Below are positions 31,976-54,514 of a stretch of 64,000 bases of DNA, piece after piece. Location of the stretch: positions 8,750,971 through 8,814,970 of the forward strand of contig CM051022.1 of the NCBI GenBank assembly GCA_027704905.1. The letters are read 5' to 3'. The notes beneath the pieces were generated by a model that was not told where the DNA came from, ran no database searches, and saw nothing but the letters and a program-made list of their open reading frames with translations. The position numbers and the translations under genes were made by a program. Numbering within the stretch: the first letter of the stretch is position 1; each line of letters starts with the position of its first letter. This DNA is from Muraenolepis orangiensis. Taxonomy: Eukaryota > Chordata > Actinopteri > Gadiformes > Muraenolepididae.

Positions 31976-33088
31976 CGTGTTGCAGCATTTCCCTTTCTGC
32001 AAATCCTACAACCCCGGTTGCCAAGGTTGGGGGGCAAAACAATAAGACCTGCACCATCATTTCCAGATTATTCCGCTTCTCTGACCTCTACCGCTTAATT
32101 GCATGGGGCTCGTTGTGCAATCTATTATGCAATCTGGCAGGGGGGGTTCAGACTTTCGTGATTGGCGAGTTGTTGTTGACATTGACATTGTCATAAAAGA
32201 ACCCCCCTTTCTCCTCTCCCTCTCCTCTCCCTTCCCTGCTGCTGAGGTCCGGTCATAATGAATCCAACCAGGCCCCCCCAATGGTCAGCCATGGACCACC
32301 ACCACAACAACAACAACACACAGGCACGCACACACAGACACACCGTGGTGCACACACAAGCATGCACGTGTTGTCCCGAAAACAGAGCTGGGATCACCAT
32401 GGGACTCTCGCAGAGGAGATGGCTTCAAGTTAGGCAACACAATATATAGTTACTGCTTCTTCTTTGATGGTTAAATGCATGACAGTAAATGGTCTTTGTT
32501 TTTCAATTTGACACGATTGAAGCCACACCAACATGTTCATCATCATATTATCATCATTAGGCTATTATGTTTTCCTCCAGGTATTGTCCCAATAACACAA
32601 TATATATATTAGGATATACTGGATATATTTGTACATGATACATGTCGGGCACTCCCCAATCGATTTATATTTATATTTATATTTAGATTTTAGATTAAAA
32701 AAAAACATACTTTTAAACATATTAAACGTTATATTGTTGCAGTGTGTTTAGATGAATGTTTCAACTAATTCATACACAATACATCGAACAATAACGCAAT
32801 TCAGAATGTCCCCGGTTACTTCATCTCAAGGACCTATAGACAGTGTTGGACTTTGAATAAGTACGTTGACCAGCACACTTCAGGGTGCAGTACCGTATCG
32901 AACCAGCAGGGCTTAGGGTTAGTAAAGAGCTCACAACCAAGTCAGCTGGAAATATTTCACCCCCTGACCTCGACCATGACCCCTTCCGAAGCATTGTGGG
33001 TAAAAAGTGAGCACAAGTGCAAAAAAAAAAGAAAAGGTTTACCCTGGCGATGATTTGTGGATAGAGATTTTGGCAGCTAATATGTTTT
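31976..33088. other. No gene recognised
   Basis: AT-rich in the centre (32560-32770), no exon recognised. Confidence 0.4.
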
Positions 33089-33430
33089 AAGTCCACATGG
33101 CGTGAGAGGTTTTAAGTCCACATGGTGTGAGAGGTTTTGTAGTCCACATGGCGTGAGAGGTTTTAAGTCCACATGGTGTGAGAGGTTTTGTAGTCCACAT
33201 GGCGTGAGAGGTTTTAAGTCCACATGGTGTGAGAGGTTTTAAGTCCACATGGCGTGAGTAGGTTTTGTAGTCCACATGGCGTGAGAGGTTTTGTAGTCCA
33301 CATGGCGTGAGAGGTTTTGTAGTCGACATGCCGTGAGAGGTTTTGTAGTCCACATGGCGTGAGAGGTTTTGTAGTCCACATGGCGTGAGAGGTTTTGTAG
33401 TCCACATGGCGTGAGAGGTTTTGTAGTCTT
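33089..33430 (+). repeat. 25/26-bp minisatellite (GTCCACATGGCGTGAGAGGT unit)
   Basis: About 13 copies alternating between two linker variants, TTTAA and TTTTGTA, that occur in blocks. Confidence 0.93.
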
Positions 33431-33538
33431 GGCGTGCTTATCTGCTTGTGACGGATGTGACCAGATGACATTTGTCACCGATTAGGTTGCGGTCATATTT
33501 TATGCTGCTGACTGAAGGAGAAAGAGGCTTTGTCTCTA

Positions 33539-34108
<570 letters not shown>

Positions 34109-34247
34109 GCATTGCTGCAACTCTCCCTGTAACTTTACATTAAAGGCAGCCGAGGTAATGGAGAGGCCCTTCTGGAAGCTTTCCGACGCCTTGTCCCAAA
34201 CGTGAGGAAGAGTCGGCGTCTCCTCCTTTTGTCCTTCAACCCTTTAT

Positions 34248-34409
<162 letters not shown>

Positions 34410-35127
34410 TGAGCCACTCAACAGAGGGAGAGGGAGAAAGAGGAGAGAGAAGAGAGAGAGAGGGAGAGAGAAAGAGAGAGTGGATCCTGAGCTTCATATT
34501 CTTCTTTAAGCGCCAAACGGCCCTCCTCCCCCTCCTCCCCCCCTCCCCCCCTCTCCCGGTGTTTTGTCTGAGTCTGCGTCCCCCGTGAACCCGCGACCCC
34601 ACGCCGCTCCACGCTCTCTCTCCATGTGGTATTCTGGGAGTCGACCCCCCTGACCCCCAAACGTTTGACCCCCCCCCCCCCCCCTCTCCCCCCTCTCCCC
34701 CGGAGGTGGGGGGGGAGGGGCCCAGATCTTAAACTGCAGGATATCGCAGGGCTGCCTCTCATTCAGAAAAACAACAACAAAATAAACACACCAGTGACCT
34801 AAAAGGAAGTGTGTGTGTGAACAAAGGCTGAATGGGAGACGTTTAATAAATAAGTGACAAATGTTCACCGGTGAGTTTAGTAAATGTGCTCTTTTCCTCG
34901 AGTCGTACTCAAGGACATCCGGGTCGCCTGATACCTGGAATGTGACATCCCACCCACTACAACCTACCACCTACCCCCCCACCCCACCCCCCCACCACCT
35001 CCATCCTACCACACCCAACCCACCCCCCCCCCCACCCCCCCCCCGCCCACACCCACCCTCTCATCTGATCTTGTGGACTCACACTCTGGGTGGGAAGAGG
35101 GGGGGGGGGGGGGGGGGAGGAGTATGG

Positions 35128-35131
<4 letters not shown>
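34410..35131. other. Poly-purine/pyrimidine rich, no gene recognised
   Basis: Contains poly-C runs (34670-34690, 34970-35045) and a poly-G run (35099-35117). Confidence 0.45.
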
Positions 35132-35201
<70 letters not shown>

Positions 35202-35214
35202 CACTCACAGGCGC

Positions 35215-35271
<57 letters not shown>

Positions 35272-35291
35272 AACACACACACAAACACACA

Positions 35292-35327
<36 letters not shown>
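35132..35327. repeat. (CT)n then (CA)n microsatellites
   Basis: CT at 35132-35197, CA at 35218-35327 with ACAA interruptions. Confidence 0.96.
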
Positions 35328-35328
<1 letters not shown>

Positions 35329-35918
35329 GTGCAGCGCACGTGAGCTAACAAAACTAGCAAAACAGTGCTGGCACCTATGCATACAAATCGGGTTATGTGT
35401 GGAAAAGAGTGTGTATGCAGTTGGGTCCACTGGTTTGCTGACAAACCACAAAATAACAATATGTATTTTATTAATAATATACAGTATAATGATTACACAA
35501 TGTGTTATAATATCCACACGATGAGCTACGCACATAAAGCATTTAGACGTATGCATATGCTTAATATTAGAGATGGATTTATTTTAAACATTTTAATATT
35601 TGATCAGATTTCTATTTTAATTTATTCGTATTCGTTTGCTCACACTTTATTGTTGAAAGGGGAATTTAAAAAGATGTGCTGTTGTTTGCAACACCTTCTT
35701 TATTTTCCATCAGGAATCAATACCGTTTATATTTTACATTTGATTCATTTCCATCTTATCTTCTTAGTATCAATATTTTTGCAATATTTATATTAGCATA
35801 AATAGCCTAAAATTAAATCTTCATATTGATGCTTTTACTGTTTTTTTTACTCAATACAAGGGGATTTTTAAGGTAATGGTATCACTTAAAGGTAGCATAG
35901 GAGGGCTTAATACCCCCA

Positions 35919-35955
<37 letters not shown>

Positions 35956-37120
35956 TGAATACAAATCATTTTAACAAAGAAAAAAACGACCACTGCCTTT
36001 TGAGAGTGAGTCTTATAAACCAAACGTAGGCTAAGAGTCTTGTTTCTCTCCTCGATAAAAGAAAGAGAGAGAGGCCCTTTCTTGTGAGTGGTCAATGTCG
36101 CTCGGCCCTCTTTTGGCTGCTACTTCAGCCTGCTCTTGAAGTGTCCTTAGCGTGTCACTCAGTCAGCAGTCAGTTGGAACTACAGGTGTTCATGTACACC
36201 CACAAACCGTCAGAAAAATCTGGTTTCGGCTGGTTTGGCCTTTGGATTCCGATCAACTTGTCTCATGAGTTACAGATGACAACTTTCTTATGTAAGGACA
36301 CAAATACAGAGTTTCAAAATATAGTACTGTTTCCAGCAGAGCATTATAATTTAAAAAAGGTATTGCAATCAGTAATTATCATATAGATAACACTTTTGCG
36401 AGTCTTTATCCAAAGTCTTTGAAGTTGTGAATAAGTCGCAGCATTTCCCAACAAGCAAACGCAGTTGCAATACCCCGACTTCGACCACAGGTGGTGCTGT
36501 CCCCAAGGTTTGGATTTATTATATTTATTTATTTATGTATTTATTTATTTTTGTTCTGGGCAATTTCAATAGCCGATGTGGATGGTCCAGTCCATCGCAT
36601 CACATTGTAAGCATCACATCATATGTATTGATTATTAACTTTATATATGAACTTTTCAGTCAAGTGTAGTGAATCGGGAGTGTGGTTCCATCCAAGGAAA
36701 TTTATTCATGGGTTAGGGTTGGGTAAATAGTGGTCATTGGCTTACTTTTACCACTCTCCTCTGATTAAAAGGCAACGTAACGCATGCTCACTATTGGAAG
36801 AGATGCCTACACAGAACATATGTAATTGGTTTGAGTCAAATAGCGCCACCGTATGGTCAACAAAAATAATAGAATAATACATCCAGAATACGATGACCCC
36901 TTAATCATAAATAACCCGTTTTGGGTTGAATACATTCAAATTGCTGTTTGCTTGGTGTGCGGTTGGTGTCTGACAGCAATGTTGTGATTTACGCTTTCTC
37001 ACGTTGTTTCAACAGGACACCTCTTTCTCTTCCCCACAACAATCCATAAAATACATGGTGCAACCTTTTCACTGCCTTCCTTCGACTGTCATCACTGGTC
37101 AAACAAAAGGGTGTGTGTGT
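35328..37120. other. No gene recognised
   Basis: AT-rich; (ATT)n at 35920-35955. No exon recognised on either strand. Confidence 0.4.
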
Positions 37121-37122
37121 GT

Positions 37123-37125
<3 letters not shown>

Positions 37126-37171
<46 letters not shown>
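37126..37171. repeat. (GA)n microsatellite
   Basis: About 46 bp. Confidence 0.95.
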
Positions 37172-37173
<2 letters not shown>

Positions 37174-37665
37174 TTTGTTAAGGTTCTACAAACATATGAC
37201 GTACACTTGAGGAGAACCTTGTGACCTGCAAACTCAGCCAAAGCCAACCTCTGACAGTGTGTCCAATGGCAGTTGAAAAATAAAGATTAGCAGTTCAACC
37301 TAAATGTGTCACCCCGTCGAGAGACTCTGCGGTGATTGGACCATGCTTGTGGAGTCAGGTGTGGAGAGCAACTTGTGCACCACAACACCCAGTCGCATGG
37401 GATTAGAACCCAACAGCTCAAAGAAAGATAAACAAAGTGTACTCCAATCCCAAACGTAGCCTGGATGGGCAGGACGACTGATCGAGACACCCAGACCTTT
37501 GAATGTCCTGTACCCCCCCTTAGACAATGACCCTCCTGCTGAACCTCTACCTCTCATCTGATGTTACATAAGAAGACACGACAGTGTTATTAACTATTTA
37601 AGGTCCCGTACCCCCTCAAACATTGACCCTCCCCTTGCTGTGTACACCCTCTACCTCTCATCTCC

Positions 37666-37825
37666 GGCGGCCGGTATAGCTCAGGAGGTAGAGCGGTCGC
37701 CTCATCAAACTGGAAGGTTGCTGGTTCGATCCCCGCCTCCTAGCAAAAGCTGTTGAGGAGCAAGACACCCTAACCCTAACTGCTCCTGTCTCCTTGCTGT
37801 ATATAAATGTCCATTTACCATCTGA
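37666..37825 (+). mobile_element. tRNA-derived SINE
   Basis: The A box TAGCTCAGGAGGTAGAGC and B box GGTTCGATCC are followed by a non-tRNA body ending TGTCCATTTACCAT. CATCT flanks both sides as a probable short target duplication. It is not a functional tRNA, as it lacks the acceptor stem. Confidence 0.75.
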
Positions 37826-37880
37826 TGTTACATAAGAAGACAAGACAGTGTTATTAACTATTTAAGGTCCTGTACCCCTC

Positions 37881-38295
37881 TGTTACGGACCGGGTCTTTG
37901 GGACAGTTTAGACAGAGGCCTCTTTACACCTTTCACCACGGAGGTAACTCATTGTTAAATACCCTAGGTTAGAGGAGGGTATGCCACCCATGTACTTTTG
38001 GCTAGAGTAGTGTGTTTGTGCAACCGCTGCTACTCGGGAAACTTAGTTTTCCTTTTTGCCTAGCTTTGTTAAGTTCTTTTTGGTTTGGCATACTTCCACC
38101 AGGTACCTAGGCCTGGATAATGTTCCTGAGATATTGTATTTGAGTGTATCCTGTGTCTGTATCCTTTGTTGTTTTCCACAAATACACGCTGTTATTGCAC
38201 TTTGACCCCTGTGTTGACTCCGTTCTTGTTCCGGCGCACACAGGATCCCACTTTACCTGTTTGTGGAACACCCTTAGACATGGCGGGTTGTAACA
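37881..38295 (+). mobile_element. Solo LTR with 5-bp TSD
   Basis: 415 bp beginning TGTTACGGACC and ending GGGTTGTAACA, so the ends are TGTTAC/GTAACA. It is flanked by perfect CCCTC repeats at 37876-37880 and 38296-38300. TG...CA ends with a 5-bp duplication fit a Gypsy-type LTR left after internal recombination. Confidence 0.85.
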
Positions 38296-38772
38296 CCCTC
38301 AGACATTGTACCTCCTGCTGTGTATCCCCCTCTACCTCTCATCTGATGAAGACAAGACAGTGTTATTCACTACTTGGCTCTTTATTCCGCCTTGTAGAAA
38401 GCCCTCTCATATTTCAAAACAAGTGATATGCAAATCAGCTCAAACACAATATGAATGACTTATCTGGAAAAGCTATGATCAAATATAAAAAAAATGTAAG
38501 TCATAAAAAGAAACGTCATATTCTGATCTTGCAGCAACCAAATAAGTGTTGGGGCGGCTGTGTGTTTATTTTAAAAGTGGTTTTATTTTTGACACAGAGA
38601 GGCTACTACAGATTCCACTGTTGGCGTAAGCCCGACTTTACTGTGCGTACCCATGGGGGGGGGGTATGTACCCCACTTTAGGAATAGTCGCACTAGAGGT
38701 TAGTCACATGACACTTTTGGGACGGCTTGTATTGGCTACTCACACTCTCACCTGAGGGTAAATTGGTTGGGG

Positions 38773-39015
38773 GCGGCAGTAGCTGATGAGGTGGAGCGGT
38801 CGTCGCACAACCGGAAGGTTGCTGGTTCGATCCCCCGGCTCCTCCTAGGAAAGAACTGTCGAGGTGTCCCTGAGCAAAACACACCCTAACCCTGCTGGCT
38901 GCCGCCGCCTTGCATGGCTGACTCTGACGTCGGTGTATGAATGGGTGAATGTGAGGCATGCCTTGTAAAGCGCTTTTGGATAAAAGCGCCATATAAGTAG
39001 TCCATTAACCATTCA
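38773..39015 (+). mobile_element. tRNA-derived SINE (full length)
   Basis: A-box-like GTAGCTGATGAGGTGGAGC, B box GGTTCGATCCC, body GTGTCCCTGAGCAA, 3' end AAGCGCTTTTGGATAAAAGC and AGTCCATTAACCATT. Same family as 37666. Confidence 0.78.
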
Positions 39016-39262
39016 TTTAAATGGAGGCCCTTTTACAGGCTTGGGGGCAGGGGGGGGGGGGGTCGCGGCGCTGGGTACATCTCACTGCAATAAACCCTTC
39101 TCACAGAGGCGTCATCGTTGGGCTAACACAGGTGTTGCTCATAACACAAATGATGGGTCTGCTACTTCTATGGGCCGGCCTTTTATGGAACACTTGTGGG
39201 TTTATCACTTTGTTCTGTGTGTTTAGCTTATTTCCTGGTCAAAGTCATGGTCTAATTGAAAT

Positions 39263-39264
39263 AA

Positions 39265-39336
<72 letters not shown>

Positions 39337-39445
39337 TATATTTATAGTACATATATATATGTATATATATATACAAATATATACATATATATATATATAG
39401 TATATACATACATAAACACATATATCAATATATATATATATACAT
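39263..39445. repeat. (TA)n microsatellite with GTA variants
   Basis: About 180 bp AT-repeat. Confidence 0.95.
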
Positions 39446-40169
39446 TACATACTGTTTATCTTCTGATACAGGATGATGTGTATATCTTCAAGGTCTTGGG
39501 AACGGTGCGACACACACGTGCTTCGCGGTGTGCACTAATGTGTATCTAAATGGTGCGTGACGAAGACGCGCGTAATATCAAACACATGCCGTCTATTTGT
39601 ATTCATCCGAGCGTTTTTTTAACAGCCATCACCTTCCCATTAGTCTGCCATTAAAACCTCTCTCTCTCTCTCTGTCTCACCTCTCTTCTATCACTCTCGC
39701 TCTGTAAAATTGCTGGGAGCTGGGAACCACGGGTTGCAATTGACTCATTGACTAAGACGGGAAAATGATTTTGAGTTGAAAGGTTTTGTCTGATCTGTGG
39801 ACATATTAAGAAGAACGACTCAAATACAGAAAGTGTTGAAATATACCCGCCTAGACGATAGACAGACCAGAAAATAAAACGGATGCAGTGAGGAGGTATG
39901 TATTTTGCAGTGCTGAATTGATGAGTGAATCTAGTGGATCTAGTCGAACAAATAAGTACATTTGTTGGCTTTTCAGGGATCCTCGGATCACAAGACACAG
40001 TTGCCAATAGACTCGGTTTATTGTAAGGTTGAGTGAGAATGGTTTTAGGCGGTACATGCTGACATGTCCGTGCCCCTCTGGAGTGTGTGTGTGGTGGTGT
40101 TGGCTGGTTTAACCTGTGGGCCTTGATTAGCCAATGCACCAGAGGTGTGCAGCCTCACCAAGCAGCCCC

Positions 40170-40711
40170 AGAGTCTGATCAGTCTGACTGGGGCCAGGTG
40201 AGGCTGCTTCTACCAGACTCTAATCAGTCTGACTGGGGCCAGGTGAGGCTGCTTCTACCAGACTCTAATCAGTCTGACTGGGGCCAGGTGAGGCTGCTTC
40301 AATCAGACTCTAATCAGTCTGACTGGGGCCAGGTGAGGCTGCTTCAACCAGACTCTAATCAGTCTGACTGGGGCCAGGTGAGGCTGCTTCAATCAGACTC
40401 TAATCAGTCTGACTGGGGCCAGGTGAGGCTGCTTCAACCAGACTCTAATCAGTCTGACTGGGGCCAGATGAGACTGCTTCAACCAGTCCTCTAATCAGTC
40501 TGACTGGGGCCAGATGAGGCTGCTTCAACCAGACTCTAATCAGTCTGACTAGGACCAGGTGAGGCTGCTTCAACCAGACTCTAATCAGTCTGACTGGGGC
40601 CAGATGAGACTGCTTCAACCAGTCCTCTAATCAGTCTGACTGGGGCCAGGTGAGGCTGCTTCAACCAGACTCTAAATCAGTCTGACTGGTGTGAGGTGAG
40701 GCTGCTTAAAC
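40170..40711 (+). repeat. 45-bp minisatellite, ~12 copies
   Basis: Unit: CAGACTCTAATCAGTCTGAC, TGGGGCCAGGTGAGGC and TGCTTCAAC. Because 45 is a multiple of three, a 15-residue repeat (QSDWGQVRLLQPDSN) stays open across it. This is not evidence of a gene. Confidence 0.93.
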
Positions 40712-42045
40712 CAGCCACTAACCACACACACACACACACTCCACAATTTCCAACTTTGTTGCGCAGTACCTTTTTATAATGCACGTGTGAATCGCAATTG
40801 CATGCGTGTGGTTGTGTGTCTGGTTGCCCCCCCCCCCCCATCCCTTTAGAGGACATCGCTGTGTTTTTGCATACCAGCTATAAGGGGATAAGTACAGTTT
40901 GAGAGTTGAAGCGTCGAATATGAACGTGATAAGAGGGAAAGAAAAGCGACAGACAGAAAGAAATAAGAAGAATAAATGATGGAAAGGAAAATAAGGAAGG
41001 AAGGAATGACGGAAAGAGAGAATGTAAGTTATATTCCTAAAGACACAAAATCCAAAGAGTGATCCCTACCCTTGAATGGGAGCACGCCCATTAGGAGCAC
41101 ACAAAGAGACAGACAGACAATTTGTTGTTTATTGACCAAACGATCAATAGAAATCTGATAAACACTGAGTCATTACGGACATGATTGCCGGTTCACTCAT
41201 GCTGCATATTTATGAAAACGATCATATACACACGCACACACACACACACGCACGCACACACACGCACAGTTAATGCAATTATGGACCACAGCGACTATAC
41301 AGAAGCCTCTGTGTCTTGTTCTATCTAAACCAGTATTTGTCTTATCCATGTAATGTTCCATCTGGCACATATAAACATCACAAATCAGATAGCACCTGGA
41401 TTTTTAGGGCCGAATTGACTAAACATATGACGATAAGGACGTCGGATGGATGACACTTTGGGGCCGTCCTCGTTGATTTCCGGGCGCCATGGTAACGTCC
41501 GAGAGTCATTAGTGACGGCGCCCCGGATGGAGAGCTCATAATTACCCCTGCATCGTGATTAGGGAGACAGAAAGGGGTTATAGGGGGGGGGGGGCACTTA
41601 TCTCCTTTCTCAGCTATTCCCAGTCAGAGACAGCCCATCGTGTCTCTGCTCCACAGTGACCAAGAGGCCTATGGACTCATTCCACGTCTCCCCACTTTCA
41701 TCATCGTCAAACGTTATCAAGCGAACAAAAATTTAACTTTGAATGGAGCTTGACGAAATCAGAGAGGGGGAGGTTGGGGATGGATGATGAAAGAGTTGTT
41801 CACATGTGAAAGCACGGCCTCTGGGTTGAACGCAATGCATTAAAGGGGAACTTTTCGCCACTTTTCAATATCCATCTATCCGCATCAGGGATGTAGTGTG
41901 AAAAACAACCATATCTCTATCTAGCGGCATTAGGCATAAAGGGTGACAAACAACCTTATCTCTATCTCTCCGCATTAGGGATATAGTGGGAAAAACAACC
42001 GCATCTCTATCTATCTAGGCAGTCTATGCTATGTCTGAAGGATGT

Positions 42046-42488
42046 CGAAAGAAGGCCATCTCCATCACTAAGGACCGCACCCACCCTGGGCACCATCTCT
42101 TCTCCCGTCCGTACAGTCCGGTCGCCGGTTCCGAAGCATCCGTACAAGGACTTCCAGGTTCAAGGATAGTTTTTATCCACAGGCAGTGACCTACTGAACT
42201 GCTAGGAGGGCTGCTGCCATCATAACATTAACATTACACTATCATACTTTGCAGGACTTTCTGGACTCATTACAGCTACTGCACTGTATTCATGATGCTG
42301 CTGCTGCACTACACAATTGTTTTTGCACAATTCAAAACATGTACATGATCCATCAGTCACTTTATTGTTCTTATGTTCATTTTTATGGTGTATACTATTT
42401 GTATAGTAATGTTTTAGAAATGCATACTGCTGGAGGGAATGGGGAGTAAGCATTGTCCTTGTTGCAAATGGCCAATACAAATGCATCT
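42046..42488 (+). mobile_element. LINE family A 3' end inside left arm
   Basis: From GAAGGCCATCTCCATCACTA to GCAAATGGCCAATACAAA. The right arm carries the same insertion with an internal deletion. Confidence 0.75.
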
Positions 42489-42729
42489 TCTATACAGAAT
42501 GCAGGCAAAATGGAGGAAAGGTGACCACTGTTCATTTGCATATCCCCACATTGAAATGATACACATTGAGTCGGTTGAAGTGAAGTTACCCATTAATGGC
42601 AGAACACGCCTGCACGCACATCCTCCTGACCTGCAATTCCTCCTGCAGATACTTCTGCAGGTCTTCTGCATGTATTCACATGTGTGTGCACATATATACA
42701 CTATATGTATATGATACATACATATGTAT

Positions 42730-43105
42730 TAGGGCTGTCAAAGTTAACGGCATGTGATAAATCGAGACTTTAACGCGCACTACAGTATCCAGTGTTGACG
42801 GCTCCTCCCTCAGTGGTTCCAGCGCGCATGTTCACCTGCTAATGAACCGAGAGGCAGGCTGTGAGGCCCGTTACCCTAACGGGATGATGAGGAGAGGAGA
42901 CGCACCGAGTCTTCGCACTTTAAACACATCGCGCTCGCAATATGATTGCGGCAGCAAAGAACCTTCCTTTTGAGCATATGCCCTGGATAGCGCACATTAG
43001 ACAGAGGGCCGTTGCTGCCTCCCTCAGCGACTGTGGATTTGATGGGGCTTTTAGCAAATTGCCGTAAAATAGTTGGACATTTCAAACACTGTCGGAGCTG
43101 AAAGT
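42730..43105 (+). mobile_element. hAT-like element fragment
   Basis: Begins TAGGGCTGTCAAAGTTAACG, a terminus shared by a common teleost hAT group. The other end is not found; the sequence runs into a minisatellite. Confidence 0.45.
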
Positions 43106-43107
43106 CC

Positions 43108-43245
43108 AGCAGGAGGAGCCAAGCCTCTCACGGGCAGAAGGAGGAGGAGCCAAACCTCTCACGGGCAGAAGTAGGAGGAGCCAAGCCTCTCACAGGCAGA
43201 AGGAGGAGGAGCCAAGCCTCTCACGGGCAGAAGGAGGAGGAGCCT
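43108..43245 (+). repeat. ~31-bp minisatellite (GAGGAGCCAAGCCTCTCACG)
   Basis: About five units. Confidence 0.9.
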
Positions 43246-43331
43246 CATTCAGGATGGACCAACGCGCTGGAGGAGGATCCTCATTCAGGATGCAAATACA
43301 ATTCTTGAATCTTGAGGATATTTAAAATGTA

Positions 43332-43337
43332 TTTATT
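43332..43337 (-). terminator. numa1: numa1 polyadenylation signal AATAAA
   Basis: AATAAA on the minus strand about 85 bp after the predicted stop codon. Cleavage is probably near 43310-43320. Confidence 0.6.
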
Positions 43338-43419
43338 GCATATGAAAAAATATAAAAGTACAAGTTGCAGAAAAAGAAAAAGAAAAAAAATCTTGGAATC
43401 TCGGAATATTCTCGGACCG

Positions 43420-53763
<10,344 letters not shown>

Positions 53764-54046
53764 TTCGGTTGCTGACTAGTATCTTAAACCTAGTATCGTA
53801 CAACCTGGCAGACGAAAACGTGTAGAGTCAAGGCGTGAAATGATCACGCGTGATGAACAGTTATCCTGGTCATAAATGGTGGTATTAAAATAAACAAAAC
53901 AGGCTAAATGAATGAAATTAAAGTCAACCGTTTGACTTCGGGACAGCTGTCAAAAAGTACTCCACGCCACACGAAGAACGTCATTAAACTCAGTTTTAAA
54001 CATCTATACATTCAAATACAACGGGATCACTGAAACGGTGGCTTAC

Positions 54047-54200
54047 CTTGAAAGCGGTCGAAAACCTGGCAAAAACAAACACGATTTCAAAGAGATGAAA
54101 AATACTGATCGAACAGAACGATCAGGTCAACGATCGACGTTTTATCCAAAAGGCGTTTGACGTCACAAGCAGCTGTTTTTCTCTACTTCCGCCGCCTTGC
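54047..54200 (-). promoter_or_regulatory. numa1: numa1 5' non-coding exon and promoter region
   Basis: AAG|GTAAGC on the minus strand marks the end of a leader exon at 54047. Just upstream are a perfect CRE palindrome TGACGTCA (54158-54165) and an ETS-type ACTTCCG (54185-54191). The transcription start is not determined. Confidence 0.5.
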
Positions 54201-54514
54201 TTTGTTTTCGCTTTTGCAAAAAATAACCTTGTTTTAAAAATATGTCAATGGTTTATTTAAACGGTATACTATACCGTTTCTGTATTTTGACACTGTATTT
54301 TTCTAGGTTTTTGTTTGTGTTCTTTCACTTGCAAATGCTATGCCTACAGTGACAGCAGCTTATTCACTTACTTGCACTAAACAGTGTAAAGTACTTCCGG
54401 CTTAAAATAATGCGGTTCAGCCAGTTCCGGTGTATTTGTTTACTTCCAACTAGCAAGCTACATACAGCTCCTGAGGTAATATTTCGCCATGAATTCCCAT
54501 AAGAAAATGCGTTT

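Larger units (their letters stand above)
37495..38372 (+). repeat. Three-copy ~115-bp tandem repeat split by a SINE and a solo LTR
   Basis: The unit CCTCTACCTCTCATCTGATG, then AAGACAGTGTTATT and GGTCC(C/T)GTACCCC recurs at about 37545, 37650/37817 and 38330. A tRNA-derived SINE interrupts the second copy and an LTR separates it from the third. Confidence 0.8.
40083..42681 (+). repeat. Left arm of long inverted repeat flanking numa1
   Basis: Matches 60039-62462 in reverse orientation over almost its whole length: minisatellite, AACTTTGTTGCGCAGTACC, a GAAAGGAAGG-rich part, ATGCTGCATATTTATGAAAA, the TTACCATGG/CGGGCGCCATGG segment, the TCTATCTATC block, a LINE family A tail, and CTTCTGCATGTATTCAC at the inner end. 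It contains no gene. Confidence 0.88.

Noticed and set aside
37672..37745. Possible tRNA gene (A and B boxes present)
   Set aside because: No acceptor-stem pairing and followed by a standard SINE body; a sister copy lies at 38773.
37765..37785. CCCTAACCCTAAC word as telomeric repeat
   Set aside because: Only about two units, and the same word is part of the SINE consensus body.
40087..40494. Open frame with a 15-residue QSDWGQVRLL-type repeat (also 61.8-62.5 kb)
   Set aside because: Product of a 45-bp minisatellite whose length is a multiple of three; no start context, domain or splice support.
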